Positions 8,639 through 17,298 of a DNA stretch of 64,000 bases are shown one piece after another. Source of the DNA: an uncultured Synergistaceae bacterium (lineage in GTDB: Bacteria > Synergistota > Synergistia > Synergistales > Dethiosulfovibrionaceae); NCBI GenBank assembly GCA_902489135.1, contig CABTYW010000001.1:1-64000 (forward strand), read 5' to 3'. The position numbers were made by a program, and so were the translations under genes. A model generated the notes under the pieces. The model saw only the letters and a program-made list of their open reading frames with translations, ran no database searches and had not been told where the DNA came from. How positions within the stretch are numbered: position 1 is the first letter of the stretch; each line of letters starts with the position of its first letter.

Positions 8639-8715
8639 CATCCCCCCGGTTGCCTTTTTCCGCAAAAACTCCTGAACGGCTCCCATAATTACTTAAGAAT
8701 AAAGGTGATGCTCCC

Positions 8716-9639
8716 GTGCTGAAGTACGCTATCCGCAGAATATTCATCCTCATTCCCGTGGTGCTCAGCGTGATGTTCATTCTGTACACCATGCTCTATT
8801 TCACGCCCGGCGATCCTGCCCGCATCGCGCTTGGAGAAGAAGCGACGCCCGAAGCCATTGAATCCTTTCGCCACGAACACGGCCTGGACGATCCTTTTTT
8901 TGTCCAGTTCGGGCGCTACGTCTACAACGCCGTAACCAAATTGGACCTGGGATACTCCTACAACATGAAAACTCCCATCTCTCTGGAACTGGCCATACGA
9001 ATTCCCACCACCATGAAGCTGGCTTTTTCGGCAGTTCTGTTCAGTACCCTGATCGGCCTGCCCCTGGGAATTCTCAGCGCCATCAAACAGTACTCACTGC
9101 TTGACAGCATTGTCACCATTTTTATTCTCCTCGGGGTTTCCATGCCCACATTCTGGACCGGGCTTCTGCTGATCCTCGCCTTTTCCGTGAAACTGGGCTG
9201 GCTACCTTCCATGGGATTCAGCACTCTCGGCGAAATGGTTTTGCCGGTGGTGACGCTGTCGGGGTCCTCCATTGCACTTTTCGCGAAAATGACCCGATCG
9301 AGCATGCTTGAAGTCATTAAATCCGATTACATCAGAACTGCGAAGGCCAAGGGGCAAAAAAACAGCATCGTCATCTGGCGGCACGCGCTGCCCAACGCGC
9401 TCATTCCCATCATGACCATTATCAGCATGCAGTTCGGCGCTCTGTTGGGCGGATCCATCGTCACCGAGGCCATTTTCTCCATTCCCGGCGTGGGGCGACT
9501 GATGATCGATGCCATCAACCTGCGCGACTACCCCATTATTCAGGGCGGCGTTCTGTTCATCTCTCTGTCCTACTGCCTGATCAACCTCGTCGTCGACCTG
9601 CTGTACGCGGTGGTTGATCCGCGCATTACCGTAAAGTAG
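8716..9639 (+). CDS. dppB: Dipeptide/oligopeptide ABC permease DppB-like
   Basis: This 307-residue inner-membrane permease has one N-terminal helix, a long external loop and about five further helices. The cytoplasmic EAA-type loop (RTAKAKGQKNSIVIWRHALP) contacts the ATPases. It starts at GTG (8716) after AAAGGTGATG. It is the first of four transporter genes in the standard order dppB-dppC-dppD-dppF, separated by ten bases from dppC. The order and the preceding binding protein support peptide import. Whether dipeptides or longer peptides are preferred cannot be decided. Confidence 0.92.
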   Translation: MLKYAIRRIFILIPVVLSVMFILYTMLYFTPGDPARIALGEEATPEAIESFRHEHGLDDPFFVQFGRYVYNAVTKLDLGYSYNMKTPISLELAIRIPTTMKLAFSAVLFSTLIGLPLGILSAIKQYSLLDSIVTIFILLGVSMPTFWTGLLLILAFSVKLGWLPSMGFSTLGEMVLPVVTLSGSSIALFAKMTRSSMLEVIKSDYIRTAKAKGQKNSIVIWRHALPNALIPIMTIISMQFGALLGGSIVTEAIFSIPGVGRLMIDAINLRDYPIIQGGVLFISLSYCLINLVVDLLYAVVDPRITVK

Positions 9640-9649
9640 GAGGTCGGTT

Positions 9650-10498
9650 ATGAAGAACAACTCGATGCTCCACTACACGCTCATTCGTCTGCGCCGCAAT
9701 TATCTTGCCCTGTTCGGCCTGGCCATTCTCATTCTGCTTATTGTCTGCGCCGTCTTTGCCGAGCAGCTGGCTCCCTGCGGCTACGCGGCTCAGGATTATA
9801 TGATGATCCGCCATGCGCCTTCGGCCGCCCACTGGCTGGGAACCGATGAATTCGGACGGGATATTCTGAGCCGTCTGATTTACGGCTCGCGCATCTCTTT
9901 GCAGGTCGGTCTCATCGCCGTATCCATTTCGCTGGTACTCGGCGGATTGATCGGCGCCATCTCGGGTTACTTCGGCGGCAAGCTGGACAATATTCTGATG
10001 CGCCTTATGGACATTCAAATGGCTATTCCCACGATCCTTTTGGCCATCGTCATTTCCTCGGTCCTGGGCCCGGGGCTCTTCAATCTCATGGTCGCCGTGG
10101 GCATCACGTATATTCCCAAGTTCGCCCGTCTCACCCGCGCATCGGTGCTCTCCATCAAAGACCAGGAATTCATTGAGGCGGCACGGGCCATGGGGGCTTC
10201 CCACAAGCGGATTATCTGCCTGTACATTCTGCCCAACTGCGCGGCGCCTCTCATCGTTCAATCCACCCTGAGCGTTGCCAATGCCATTCTCTTTGCGGCC
10301 ACGCTCAGCTTTCTGGGGCTCGGAATTCAGCCTCCCTACCCGGAATGGGGCGGCATGCTTTCGGCGGCGCGTCCCTACATGCGCAACAGCGCTTACATGA
10401 GCATTTTCCCGGGGCTGGCCATTATGTTCACCATTCTGTCGCTGAACTTTCTCGGCGACGGTCTCCGTGACGCTCTTGACCCCAAGCAGAAACGCTAG
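9650..10498 (+). CDS. dppC: Dipeptide/oligopeptide ABC permease DppC-like
   Basis: This 282-residue permease is the partner of DppB. It has an N-terminal membrane helix (residues about 18-38), the HWLGTDEFGRD motif characteristic of the DppC/OppC branch, and an EAA loop (EAARAMGASHKRIICLYILP) before the last helices. A perfect AGGAGGT ribosome site lies before the ATG. The stop codon is directly followed by the GTG that could start dppD. Confidence 0.93.
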   Translation: MKNNSMLHYTLIRLRRNYLALFGLAILILLIVCAVFAEQLAPCGYAAQDYMMIRHAPSAAHWLGTDEFGRDILSRLIYGSRISLQVGLIAVSISLVLGGLIGAISGYFGGKLDNILMRLMDIQMAIPTILLAIVISSVLGPGLFNLMVAVGITYIPKFARLTRASVLSIKDQEFIEAARAMGASHKRIICLYILPNCAAPLIVQSTLSVANAILFAATLSFLGLGIQPPYPEWGGMLSAARPYMRNSAYMSIFPGLAIMFTILSLNFLGDGLRDALDPKQKR

Positions 10499-10507
10499 GT
10501 GAATGAC

Positions 10508-11536
10508 ATGACTGAAAACAAAGATACGCTTCTTGACATTCGTGACCTCTCGGTGCAGTTCAATACGGACTCCGGCGTCGTTAAAGCGGTGAACCATCTG
10601 AACCTCCGTCTGGAGCGCGGGAAAGCGCTGGGGTTCGTGGGCGAGACGGGCGCGGGAAAGACAACGACGGCACTGTCCATTCTTCAGCTTATCGAAACGC
10701 CCCCCGGAGAGATCACCGGCGGCGAAATCCTTTTCGACGGACAGGACGTCCGGAAAATGACGGAGTCGGAAAAGCGCCGGCTTCGCGGCGGCAGCGTGTC
10801 CATGATCTTCCAGGACCCCATGACGTCCCTCAACCCCATTATGACAGTGGAAGAGCAGATCAGCGAAATGGTGGAGCTTCACCTCAATCTTAAAGGCGAA
10901 GCCGCCCGCGAGCGGGCTCTTGAAATGCTTCGCCTTGTAGGCATCCGCCCCGAACGCGCCAAAGACTTTCCTCACCAGTTTTCAGGAGGAATGAGGCAGC
11001 GCGTAGTCATCGCCATTGCGCTGGCCTGCAGGCCTCAGCTGATCATCGCCGACGAACCCACCACGGCGCTGGACGTCACCATTCAGGCTCAGGTGCTTGA
11101 GCTGATTAAAAAGCTCCAGGAGGAGGCTCACACCTCCATGCTGCTCATTACCCACGATCTCGGGATCGTGGCCGAAACCTGCGACACGGTGGCCATTATG
11201 TATGCGGGGCACATCGTTGAGTATGCCGACATCACGTCGCTTTACACCGCCCCCAAGCACCCCTACACTCAGGGACTTTTTAACGCCGTTCCCACGCTTG
11301 AAAGCCCTCTCGGTTCACGCCTCGCCGTCATCCCCGGCCTGCCGCCGGACCCCACCAATCTTCCCACGGGTTGTTCCTTCTCGCCCCGTTGCCCCTACGC
11401 AAAGGACGTCTGCTTTGAAAAAGCCTGCGGGATGCGCGAAATCGCCCCCGGCCATTTTGTGGACTGCCACTTCCCTCTGACCCCTCAATCGGGCAACGCC
11501 TTTCTTGAGCGCAGACACACCTCGGAGGATGAATGA
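10508..11536 (+). CDS. dppD: Dipeptide/oligopeptide ABC ATPase DppD-like
   Basis: This ATPase of about 342 residues powers the peptide importer. It has Walker A GETGAGKTT, the signature FSGGMRQR, Walker B LIIADEPTTALD, the switch ITHDLG, and the C-terminal oligopeptide-transporter extension with its Cys-rich segment CSFSPRCPYAKDVC. The ATG at 10508 is preferred because AGGTGA lies five bases before it; a GTG three codons upstream, which touches the dppC stop, is the alternative. It overlaps dppF by four bases. Confidence 0.92.
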   Translation: MTENKDTLLDIRDLSVQFNTDSGVVKAVNHLNLRLERGKALGFVGETGAGKTTTALSILQLIETPPGEITGGEILFDGQDVRKMTESEKRRLRGGSVSMIFQDPMTSLNPIMTVEEQISEMVELHLNLKGEAARERALEMLRLVGIRPERAKDFPHQFSGGMRQRVVIAIALACRPQLIIADEPTTALDVTIQAQVLELIKKLQEEAHTSMLLITHDLGIVAETCDTVAIMYAGHIVEYADITSLYTAPKHPYTQGLFNAVPTLESPLGSRLAVIPGLPPDPTNLPTGCSFSPRCPYAKDVCFEKACGMREIAPGHFVDCHFPLTPQSGNAFLERRHTSEDE

Positions 11537-12507
11537 TCATGAGCGATAATTTGATTGATATCCGTCATGTAAAAAAATATTTCAACGTCTCCAGCGGTCT
11601 GCTGCATGCCGTCGACGACGTGACGCTGACGATCCCCCGCGGTAAAACTCTCGGTCTGGTGGGCGAATCGGGCTGTGGAAAATCCACCCTCGGCCGAGTG
11701 ATTATCGGACTGCTCAAAGCCACCGGGGGAGAAATCCTGTTCAACGGCGAGGACACGCTGAAATACAACGCCGAACAGCGCGCCGCTTTCAGGCGCCATG
11801 CGCAGATTGTCTTTCAGGATCCCTTCTCCTCTCTCAATCCCCGCATGTCGGTGTCTCAGCTGATTTCCGAGCCGCTGATCATCAACAGGGAATGTACTTC
11901 AAAGAAGGACCTGGAGGCCAAGGTCAGGGAACTGATGGACCTTGTGGGCCTCGCGCCGCGCCTCACCACTTCCTTTCCCCATGAACTCGACGGCGGTCGC
12001 CGCCAAAGGATAGGCATCGCCCGCGCGCTGGCGCTGAATCCTGAGTTTATCGTCCTCGACGAGCCCGTCTCGGCGCTTGACGTCTGCATTCAGGCTCAGG
12101 TGCTGAACCTTCTGGCCGACCTTCGCGAACAGCGCGGCTATACGTACCTTTTCATCAGCCACAATCTCAGCGTGGTGCGTTACGTCTCCGACGAAGTGGC
12201 CGTGATGTACTTGGGAAGACTGGTTGAAAAGGCCGACAACACCACGCTGTTCAGCAAGCCCCTTCATCCCTACACTCAGGCGTTGCTCTCGGCGGTTCCC
12301 GTCGCCAGCGTCGGGCCGAAAAAACAGCGCATCATCCTTGAAGGCGACGTTCCCAGCCCCGTCAATCCGCCGGAGGGCTGCCGCTTCGCCGGACGCTGTG
12401 TGCGGCATCAGGAAATCTGCACCCGCGAGACGCCGCCTCTTGTGGAAGTCGAGCCCGGGCATTTTGTGGCCTGCCATCTCGCCGGATCATGCACGCCCTG
12501 CGCCTGA
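11533..12507 (+). CDS. dppF: Dipeptide/oligopeptide ABC ATPase DppF-like
   Basis: This second ATPase of the importer has about 324 residues. Walker A is GESGCGKST, Walker B is FIVLDEPVSALD, and the C-terminus carries the paired-Cys oligopeptide extension (GCRFAGRCVRHQEIC). The signature is ELDGGRRQRIG, with Asp where LSGGQ has Ser, a variant that still occurs in working peptide transporters. Two ATGs are possible (11533 overlapping the dppD stop, and 11539); the GGAGG at 11524 could serve either. Confidence 0.92.
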   Translation: MIMSDNLIDIRHVKKYFNVSSGLLHAVDDVTLTIPRGKTLGLVGESGCGKSTLGRVIIGLLKATGGEILFNGEDTLKYNAEQRAAFRRHAQIVFQDPFSSLNPRMSVSQLISEPLIINRECTSKKDLEAKVRELMDLVGLAPRLTTSFPHELDGGRRQRIGIARALALNPEFIVLDEPVSALDVCIQAQVLNLLADLREQRGYTYLFISHNLSVVRYVSDEVAVMYLGRLVEKADNTTLFSKPLHPYTQALLSAVPVASVGPKKQRIILEGDVPSPVNPPEGCRFAGRCVRHQEICTRETPPLVEVEPGHFVACHLAGSCTPCA

Positions 12508-12517
12508 TGCAAAAAGC

Positions 12518-13075
12518 ATGTCCCAGAAAACTCCTCTGCGGTGGCTGTGCGGCGTTCCCGTTTTTGCCAATCCGCTGATTTTGACGGATCTGTTCTCCGC
12601 GCTCATTGTCCTCTGGCTGATTACGGCGCTTCTCATGGTTCTGGCCCAGCTTTTTCTTGGAGACGGGCCGCTACTGGCTTCTCATCTGACGGCCGCTTCC
12701 GTTTTCGCCGGATGGCTGGTGATTTTTTCTTTCGCACTTTATACGGCTGTTGTCGTTTTTTTCTATCCTCGAGGGTATGTCATGCTCTTTCGTTTGGAAG
12801 AGACCTGTCTCTATCTGGAGTCTCTGCGCGGAAAAATGGACACGGGCGGCCTGTTCCGCGTAAAACCCTTCGCCGTGGCAGCGGACTTCTCGCCCCGGCG
12901 CAGCACGGCGAAAGAAATTCCCTGGGCTGAAGTGCGCGGCGTCAGAGAACTGCCCGACATGAACGTCATCCTTTTGAAGCGGCATGGAACGCTGGCGCGC
13001 ATTTACTGCCCCGACAGGAACGTTTATGAAGCGGCGTTATCATTGATCAAGGAGAAGGTCTCCCTTTATGGTTAA
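12518..13075 (+). CDS. Small membrane protein of unknown function
   Basis: I do not recognise this 185-residue protein. It has two clear membrane helices, about residues 20-45 and 55-80, followed by a soluble domain of about 100 residues rich in charged residues (for example GLFRVKPFAV and AEVRGVRELPDMNVILLKR). The soluble part resembles pleckstrin-like or bPH domains in its pattern of short strands, but this is only an impression. It begins ten bases after dppF, has no strong ribosome site, and overlaps the next regulator gene by eight bases, so it belongs to the dpp operon and is probably translationally coupled. Confidence 0.75.
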   Translation: MSQKTPLRWLCGVPVFANPLILTDLFSALIVLWLITALLMVLAQLFLGDGPLLASHLTAASVFAGWLVIFSFALYTAVVVFFYPRGYVMLFRLEETCLYLESLRGKMDTGGLFRVKPFAVAADFSPRRSTAKEIPWAEVRGVRELPDMNVILLKRHGTLARIYCPDRNVYEAALSLIKEKVSLYG

Positions 13076-13805
13076 AGAACCGAAATGCACCACAAAAGAG
13101 CAGGTCTATCTCTGCCTGAAAAACGACATCCTTTCGGGACGTTATGCCGACGGGCAGCAACTTTTGCAGAAAGACCTGGCGGAGAAGTGCAAGGTAAGCC
13201 GCATTCCCGTTCGTGAAGCCCTGACGCAGCTTGCCAGCGAAGGTCTGGTCAAATTAATTCCCTACAAAGGCGCGGTGGTGGCCTCTTTTTCTCCCGAGGA
13301 ACTCCACGAGATCTTTGAGATCCGTTATGCTCTCGAGTCGCTGATTATCCGGCATGTCGTCAAAAACATCACCGAAGAATCGGCGCAGCGCGTTCACGAA
13401 CTGCTGCTGAAGTCCATCAGGACGCCGCCTCAACGGCGCAGTCGCAACACCAACTGGGAATTTCACCGGGCGCTTTACGAAATCGCCGGCAAAAAAAGGC
13501 TTTTGGCTTTAATTGAAGCTCAATACGAAAAAATCGATCGATACATTCAGGTGGACATCACACAGCCCTACGTACAGGAAAACGCCTTCAGGTCTCACGA
13601 TGCCATTCTCCAGGCCTGTCGCGCCGGCGATTCCGTGGAGGCGACGGTGCTGCTCCATGAGCACATGATGGCGGCCGTCCGCCGCCTCGACGCCTTCCTT
13701 CGCGAAAAGGTGAGCCGCGGTGCGCCCGACGAAACCTTTACGCTCTTCCCTCCGCTGATCAAAGGCAATCCTTCGTTCTGCCCGGTGCCAGCCGACACAG
13801 AATGA
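13068..13805 (+). CDS. GntR-family regulator with FCD domain
   Basis: This 245-residue protein has an N-terminal winged helix-turn-helix (about residues 10-75; LAEKCKVSRIPVREALTQL) and a C-terminal all-helical FCD ligand domain with metal-binding histidines in FHRALYE, SHDAIL and HEHMMAA. FadR/GntR proteins of this type usually respond to organic or amino acids. It is the last gene of the dpp transcription unit, overlapping the preceding gene by eight bases, so it probably regulates peptide uptake or the metabolism gene that follows. The effector is unknown. Confidence 0.88.
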   Translation: MVKEPKCTTKEQVYLCLKNDILSGRYADGQQLLQKDLAEKCKVSRIPVREALTQLASEGLVKLIPYKGAVVASFSPEELHEIFEIRYALESLIIRHVVKNITEESAQRVHELLLKSIRTPPQRRSRNTNWEFHRALYEIAGKKRLLALIEAQYEKIDRYIQVDITQPYVQENAFRSHDAILQACRAGDSVEATVLLHEHMMAAVRRLDAFLREKVSRGAPDETFTLFPPLIKGNPSFCPVPADTE

Positions 13806-13892
13806 AGTCGTTGACTCGTTCCCCTGCAGATCGATTATCCGTCCCGTACCGTAAGTACCGCACCGCCATTACTTTTTTCAGGAGGTTTTTCC

Positions 13893-14888
13893 ATGCTTAC
13901 TCATAGACAGAGAATTGAAAACGCCATCGCCATGAAAGAAAACGACCGCACGCCCTACAGCATGTGGATGCACTTTCCCAACAGGGACCGCAGTCCGCGG
14001 CGTCTCGCCGAACTGGCGCTGAGAGATCAGAAAAAATACGACCTCGATTTCATCAAATTCATGCCCTTCGGAATGTACACCACCATCGATCTGGGCGTGG
14101 ACCTTGACGTGTTCCCCGGCTTCGAGAAGGCCCCCGTCCAGCATGAGCCCATCATCAAAGACGCAAAGGATTTCGACCGGCTCCGCCCTGTCAGCGGCAC
14201 CCGCGGCGAATACGCCATTGTGCTGGAAGCCCAGCGCATCGTCATGGAGAATATGACTGAACACGTGCCCTTTCTTCAGACCGTCTTCAGCCCGGCCACC
14301 ACACTGGCAAAAATCTGCTCGCCGGCCGCTTTGACAAAATTTATGGACGAAGATCCCGCACGAGTTCATCGCGCTCTCGAAATGGTCACCGACACCACCC
14401 TTCAATTCGTCCGTGCCAGCATGGCTCTCGGCGCCGACGGATTTTTCTTCGCCACTCAGCTTTCGGGACGCCGGACCATGAGTACGGAGCATCATCAGGA
14501 GTTCGTCAGAAAGTACGACCTTCAAATCCTCAATGCCGTTAAAAACGACACGTGGTTCAATGTGCTTCACATGCACGGCGCCGAAGTCCGCATTGACGAA
14601 GTGCAGGATTACCCCGTACAGGGATTGAGCTGGCATGACCGCGACGACGGCCCCTCCATGGACGAAGTGCGCAAATACAGCACCAAGGCCTTTGTGGGCG
14701 GCCTGAGCTGGGGAGAAAACTGGCTCACGAAAACAGAAGCTCAGGTTGTCGCCGAAGTGCGCGAGATGTGCGGCCGTCCCGGCGTCATCGTCGGTCCGGG
14801 CTGCGTCATTGAACCCCATACGCCTGAAAAATACCTCGAGCTGGTTCACAAAACCGTTCTCGAGTCCGCAAAAAGCTGTAGAAAATAA
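13893..14888 (+). CDS. Uroporphyrinogen decarboxylase-like (URO-D superfamily) protein
   Basis: This 331-residue TIM-barrel protein belongs to the URO-D superfamily, which includes HemE and corrinoid-dependent methyltransferases such as MtaA and MtbA. The start MLTHRQRIENAIAMKENDRTPY is typical of the non-HemE members. The usual zinc motif His-X-Cys of the methyltransferases appears here as HMH (LHMHGAE), while the distal cysteine is kept in GPGCVIEPHTP. This suggests a zinc site with an altered ligand or a different role. It has its own AGGAGGT ribosome site and lies between a GntR regulator and cysteine desulfidase. A role in heme synthesis is unlikely. Confidence 0.8.
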   Translation: MLTHRQRIENAIAMKENDRTPYSMWMHFPNRDRSPRRLAELALRDQKKYDLDFIKFMPFGMYTTIDLGVDLDVFPGFEKAPVQHEPIIKDAKDFDRLRPVSGTRGEYAIVLEAQRIVMENMTEHVPFLQTVFSPATTLAKICSPAALTKFMDEDPARVHRALEMVTDTTLQFVRASMALGADGFFFATQLSGRRTMSTEHHQEFVRKYDLQILNAVKNDTWFNVLHMHGAEVRIDEVQDYPVQGLSWHDRDDGPSMDEVRKYSTKAFVGGLSWGENWLTKTEAQVVAEVREMCGRPGVIVGPGCVIEPHTPEKYLELVHKTVLESAKSCRK

Positions 14889-14932
14889 TTTCTTTGTCAT
14901 AATTCCCTTTGAAAGAGAGGACCGGTCTTTTT

Positions 14933-16231
14933 ATGTTTACCATTACGGAGTTCCTTCATCAGGAAGTGAAACCCGCGCTGGGCTGTACTGAGCCCGGAGC
15001 CGTGGCCCTCGCCACGGCGAAGGCCTGCGAGCAGCTCAGCGGCCCCGCGGAACGCGTGGATATTACCGTCAGCGACAACATCTTTAAGAACGGCATCGCC
15101 GTAGGCGTCCCCGGAACCAACGGCGAGCGGGGAAACGAAATCGCGGCGGCTCTGGCGGTGTTCTGCGGCCGCAGCGATTACAGCCTGGAAGTGCTTAAAG
15201 ACGCCGACGACGCCGATCTGAACAACGCTCACAAATTTCTTGAAGAAGGGCGCATCGTTTTAAAACCCAACGGAGCGGGCGGGGTGTATGTGGAGGCCAC
15301 GGCGATGCGCGGCAACGAAAAGGGCACGGCCATTATCGAGCAGACTCACGCGAACATCACCAGGGTGCTGAAAAACGGCGCCGTGGTCTTCGAGGCGGCG
15401 CCTCACTGTGACGGGGCCGTCAGCGATGCCGCTTCAAGCGCTCCATCCATCCCCGACCAAGTCAAGAAGATGGATTTCGATGAGCTTGTCGCTCTGGCGG
15501 ACACCCTTTCTCCCGACGACGTGGATTATCTGTGGCAGGGCATCGAAATGAACCTGCGGATTGCCGATCACGGATTTAAAAACAACGTGGGCGTGGGGCT
15601 GGGGCGCATGGTGAAGAAAGCTGCCGGAGCGGGGTACGAGAATGACATTGCGGCGCAGGTCAAAGCTGTATCCGCCGCAGCTTCCGACGCGCGCATGGGC
15701 GGAGTGGCCATGCCCGTCATGAGCAGCGCCGGCAGCGGAAATCACGGCATTACGGCCATCCTTCCCGTGTACGTGGTGGGGACGGCCCACCACAAATCCC
15801 GCCAAGAAATCGCCCGTGCCGTGGCTTACAGCCACCTGGCCACCAGCTTCGTCAAGAGCCGCATGGGACGCCTGAGCCCGGTGTGCGGCTGCTCGGTGGC
15901 CGCGGGGTCAGGCGCCGCCGCGGGCATCGTCAACGTTTTGGGCGGAACGAACGCTCAGGCTCAAAAGGCCATGGAGCTGGTGCTGGGCAATATTACGGGA
16001 ATGCTCTGCGACGGCGCCAAGGAAAGCTGCGCTCTCAAGGTGGGAACCGGCGCGAGCGAAGCCTATTACGCCGCCATGATCGCTCTGTCAGGCGGCGGCC
16101 TCAGCGTCTCTCAAGGCGTCGTTGACGTCAAAAGCCTCACTCAAACGGCCGACAACGCGGCGCGTCTCAACGCCGAAGGCATGAAAGACGTGGATCATAC
16201 CATTATCGACATCATCAGAAATCGTCCCTGA
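14933..16231 (+). CDS. L-cysteine desulfidase (UPF0597/YhaM family)
   Basis: This 432-residue protein belongs to the UPF0597 family, whose characterised members cleave L-cysteine to pyruvate, ammonia and sulfide with an oxygen-labile [4Fe-4S] cluster. The conserved cysteines are present: Cys18 in GCTEPGA, Cys318/Cys320 in VCGCS, and Cys359/Cys366 in LCDGAKESC. Serine-dehydratase-like sequence elements fill the rest. The ATG at 14933 is chosen because it begins the conserved MFTITEFL; the frame is open eight codons further upstream from a TTG. The enzyme fits an amino-acid-fermenting lifestyle and would release sulfide. A terminator follows. Confidence 0.9.
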   Translation: MFTITEFLHQEVKPALGCTEPGAVALATAKACEQLSGPAERVDITVSDNIFKNGIAVGVPGTNGERGNEIAAALAVFCGRSDYSLEVLKDADDADLNNAHKFLEEGRIVLKPNGAGGVYVEATAMRGNEKGTAIIEQTHANITRVLKNGAVVFEAAPHCDGAVSDAASSAPSIPDQVKKMDFDELVALADTLSPDDVDYLWQGIEMNLRIADHGFKNNVGVGLGRMVKKAAGAGYENDIAAQVKAVSAAASDARMGGVAMPVMSSAGSGNHGITAILPVYVVGTAHHKSRQEIARAVAYSHLATSFVKSRMGRLSPVCGCSVAAGSGAAAGIVNVLGGTNAQAQKAMELVLGNITGMLCDGAKESCALKVGTGASEAYYAAMIALSGGGLSVSQGVVDVKSLTQTADNAARLNAEGMKDVDHTIIDIIRNRP

Positions 16232-16249
16232 CGGGCCTTCGATGTGACT

Positions 16250-16290
16250 GCGGCGCAGATTTCCCAAAGCAGGCTTGCGCCGCCCTTTTT
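16250..16290 (+). terminator. Rho-independent terminator
   Basis: Eight-base arms GCGGCGCA (16250-16257) and TGCGCCGC (16276-16283) enclose a loop with further short pairing, followed by CC and five T. Confidence 0.75.
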
Positions 16291-16351
16291 GTTTCGCTCT
16301 CGGCAGTCCGCCCTGAGCCGCTGAAAAAATCTTCAGTTCGAGGTGATTTTT

Positions 16352-17248
16352 TTGGAAACGGGAGAGACTTCCAGGAGCCGCTACCTTCCCATGCTTGTGG
16401 TGCTGCTCATCTGGGGATTTATGAACGTCCCCACCAAATACGCGTTGTCCGAGGCGGCTCCGATCCAAATGCTGCTCATGCGCACCGCCCTTGCCGTTTT
16501 GCTTCTGGCCCCCCTTGCCCTGATCTATGAGCGCCGTCTCTTCCCCGACCGACGGGACCTTCTCGTCGCCGTCCTCATGGGCCTGACGGGCGTCGCCGGC
16601 AACAATCTCTGCTTTTTCAACGCCGTCAAAAACACCACGCTGACCAACACGGCCATTATTTTTGCCACTTCACCCATGATCACATCGGTGCTGGCAGCTC
16701 TTTTCCTCGACGAAAAGCTGACGCCGCGAAGGATGGCGGGGATCGTTCTGGCGCTGTGCGGCACGATTTTGCTGCTGTGCAACGGCAACCTGTCGATACT
16801 GCACAGCTTGACGCTCAACAAAGGCGACCTGTATGAGCTTGGCGCGGCTTTTCTCTGCTCCGTCATGACCATTCTGGGACGCAAAATCCGTTACAGCTCT
16901 TCACTGTCCGTCACGCTGTGCAATATGTTTTCGGCTTTTACGGTGACGCTGCTGTACTTCCTCTTTTCGGGAGAAGCTCCCGTTCCCCGCCTGTCCGTCG
17001 TCGCGACGATCTCGGTGCTGTACTGCGGACTTCTGGGCTCAGCCTGCGCTTATGCCCTTCAGCAGACGTCCATCAAGCGCATCGGCGCGGGAGCGACGGG
17101 AGCCTTCCTCAACGGCTCGCCGGTACTCAGCATTATCTCCGCCATGATCTTTATGGGCGAAAGCATCTCATCGCTGCAGGTTGTGAGCGCCGTGGTGATT
17201 TTCTTCGGAATTTTTATCAACGCCTCCGAAAAAAGGCCAATTTCATAA
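16352..17248 (+). CDS. EamA/DMT-family transporter
   Basis: This protein of about 298 residues has ten predicted membrane helices in two EamA repeats and begins its first repeat with LLIWGFMNVPTKYAL. DMT/EamA proteins mostly export amino acids or other metabolites across the inner membrane. The start is set at the TTG at 16352, five bases after AGGTGA; a GTG that overlaps this ribosome site is less likely. It is one of three EamA proteins in the window and follows cysteine desulfidase, but the terminator between them argues for separate transcription. Confidence 0.88.
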   Translation: METGETSRSRYLPMLVVLLIWGFMNVPTKYALSEAAPIQMLLMRTALAVLLLAPLALIYERRLFPDRRDLLVAVLMGLTGVAGNNLCFFNAVKNTTLTNTAIIFATSPMITSVLAALFLDEKLTPRRMAGIVLALCGTILLLCNGNLSILHSLTLNKGDLYELGAAFLCSVMTILGRKIRYSSSLSVTLCNMFSAFTVTLLYFLFSGEAPVPRLSVVATISVLYCGLLGSACAYALQQTSIKRIGAGATGAFLNGSPVLSIISAMIFMGESISSLQVVSAVVIFFGIFINASEKRPIS

Positions 17249-17253
17249 ACGTC

Positions 17254-17295
17254 GTCGGCGCTGTTTCTTTTGTGAGAAACAGCGCCGACTTTTTT
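17254..17295 (+). terminator. Strong rho-independent terminator
   Basis: Perfect 15-base arms (17254-17268 and 17275-17289), a six-base loop and six T. It lies between convergent genes. Confidence 0.93.
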
Positions 17296-17298
17296 CCG

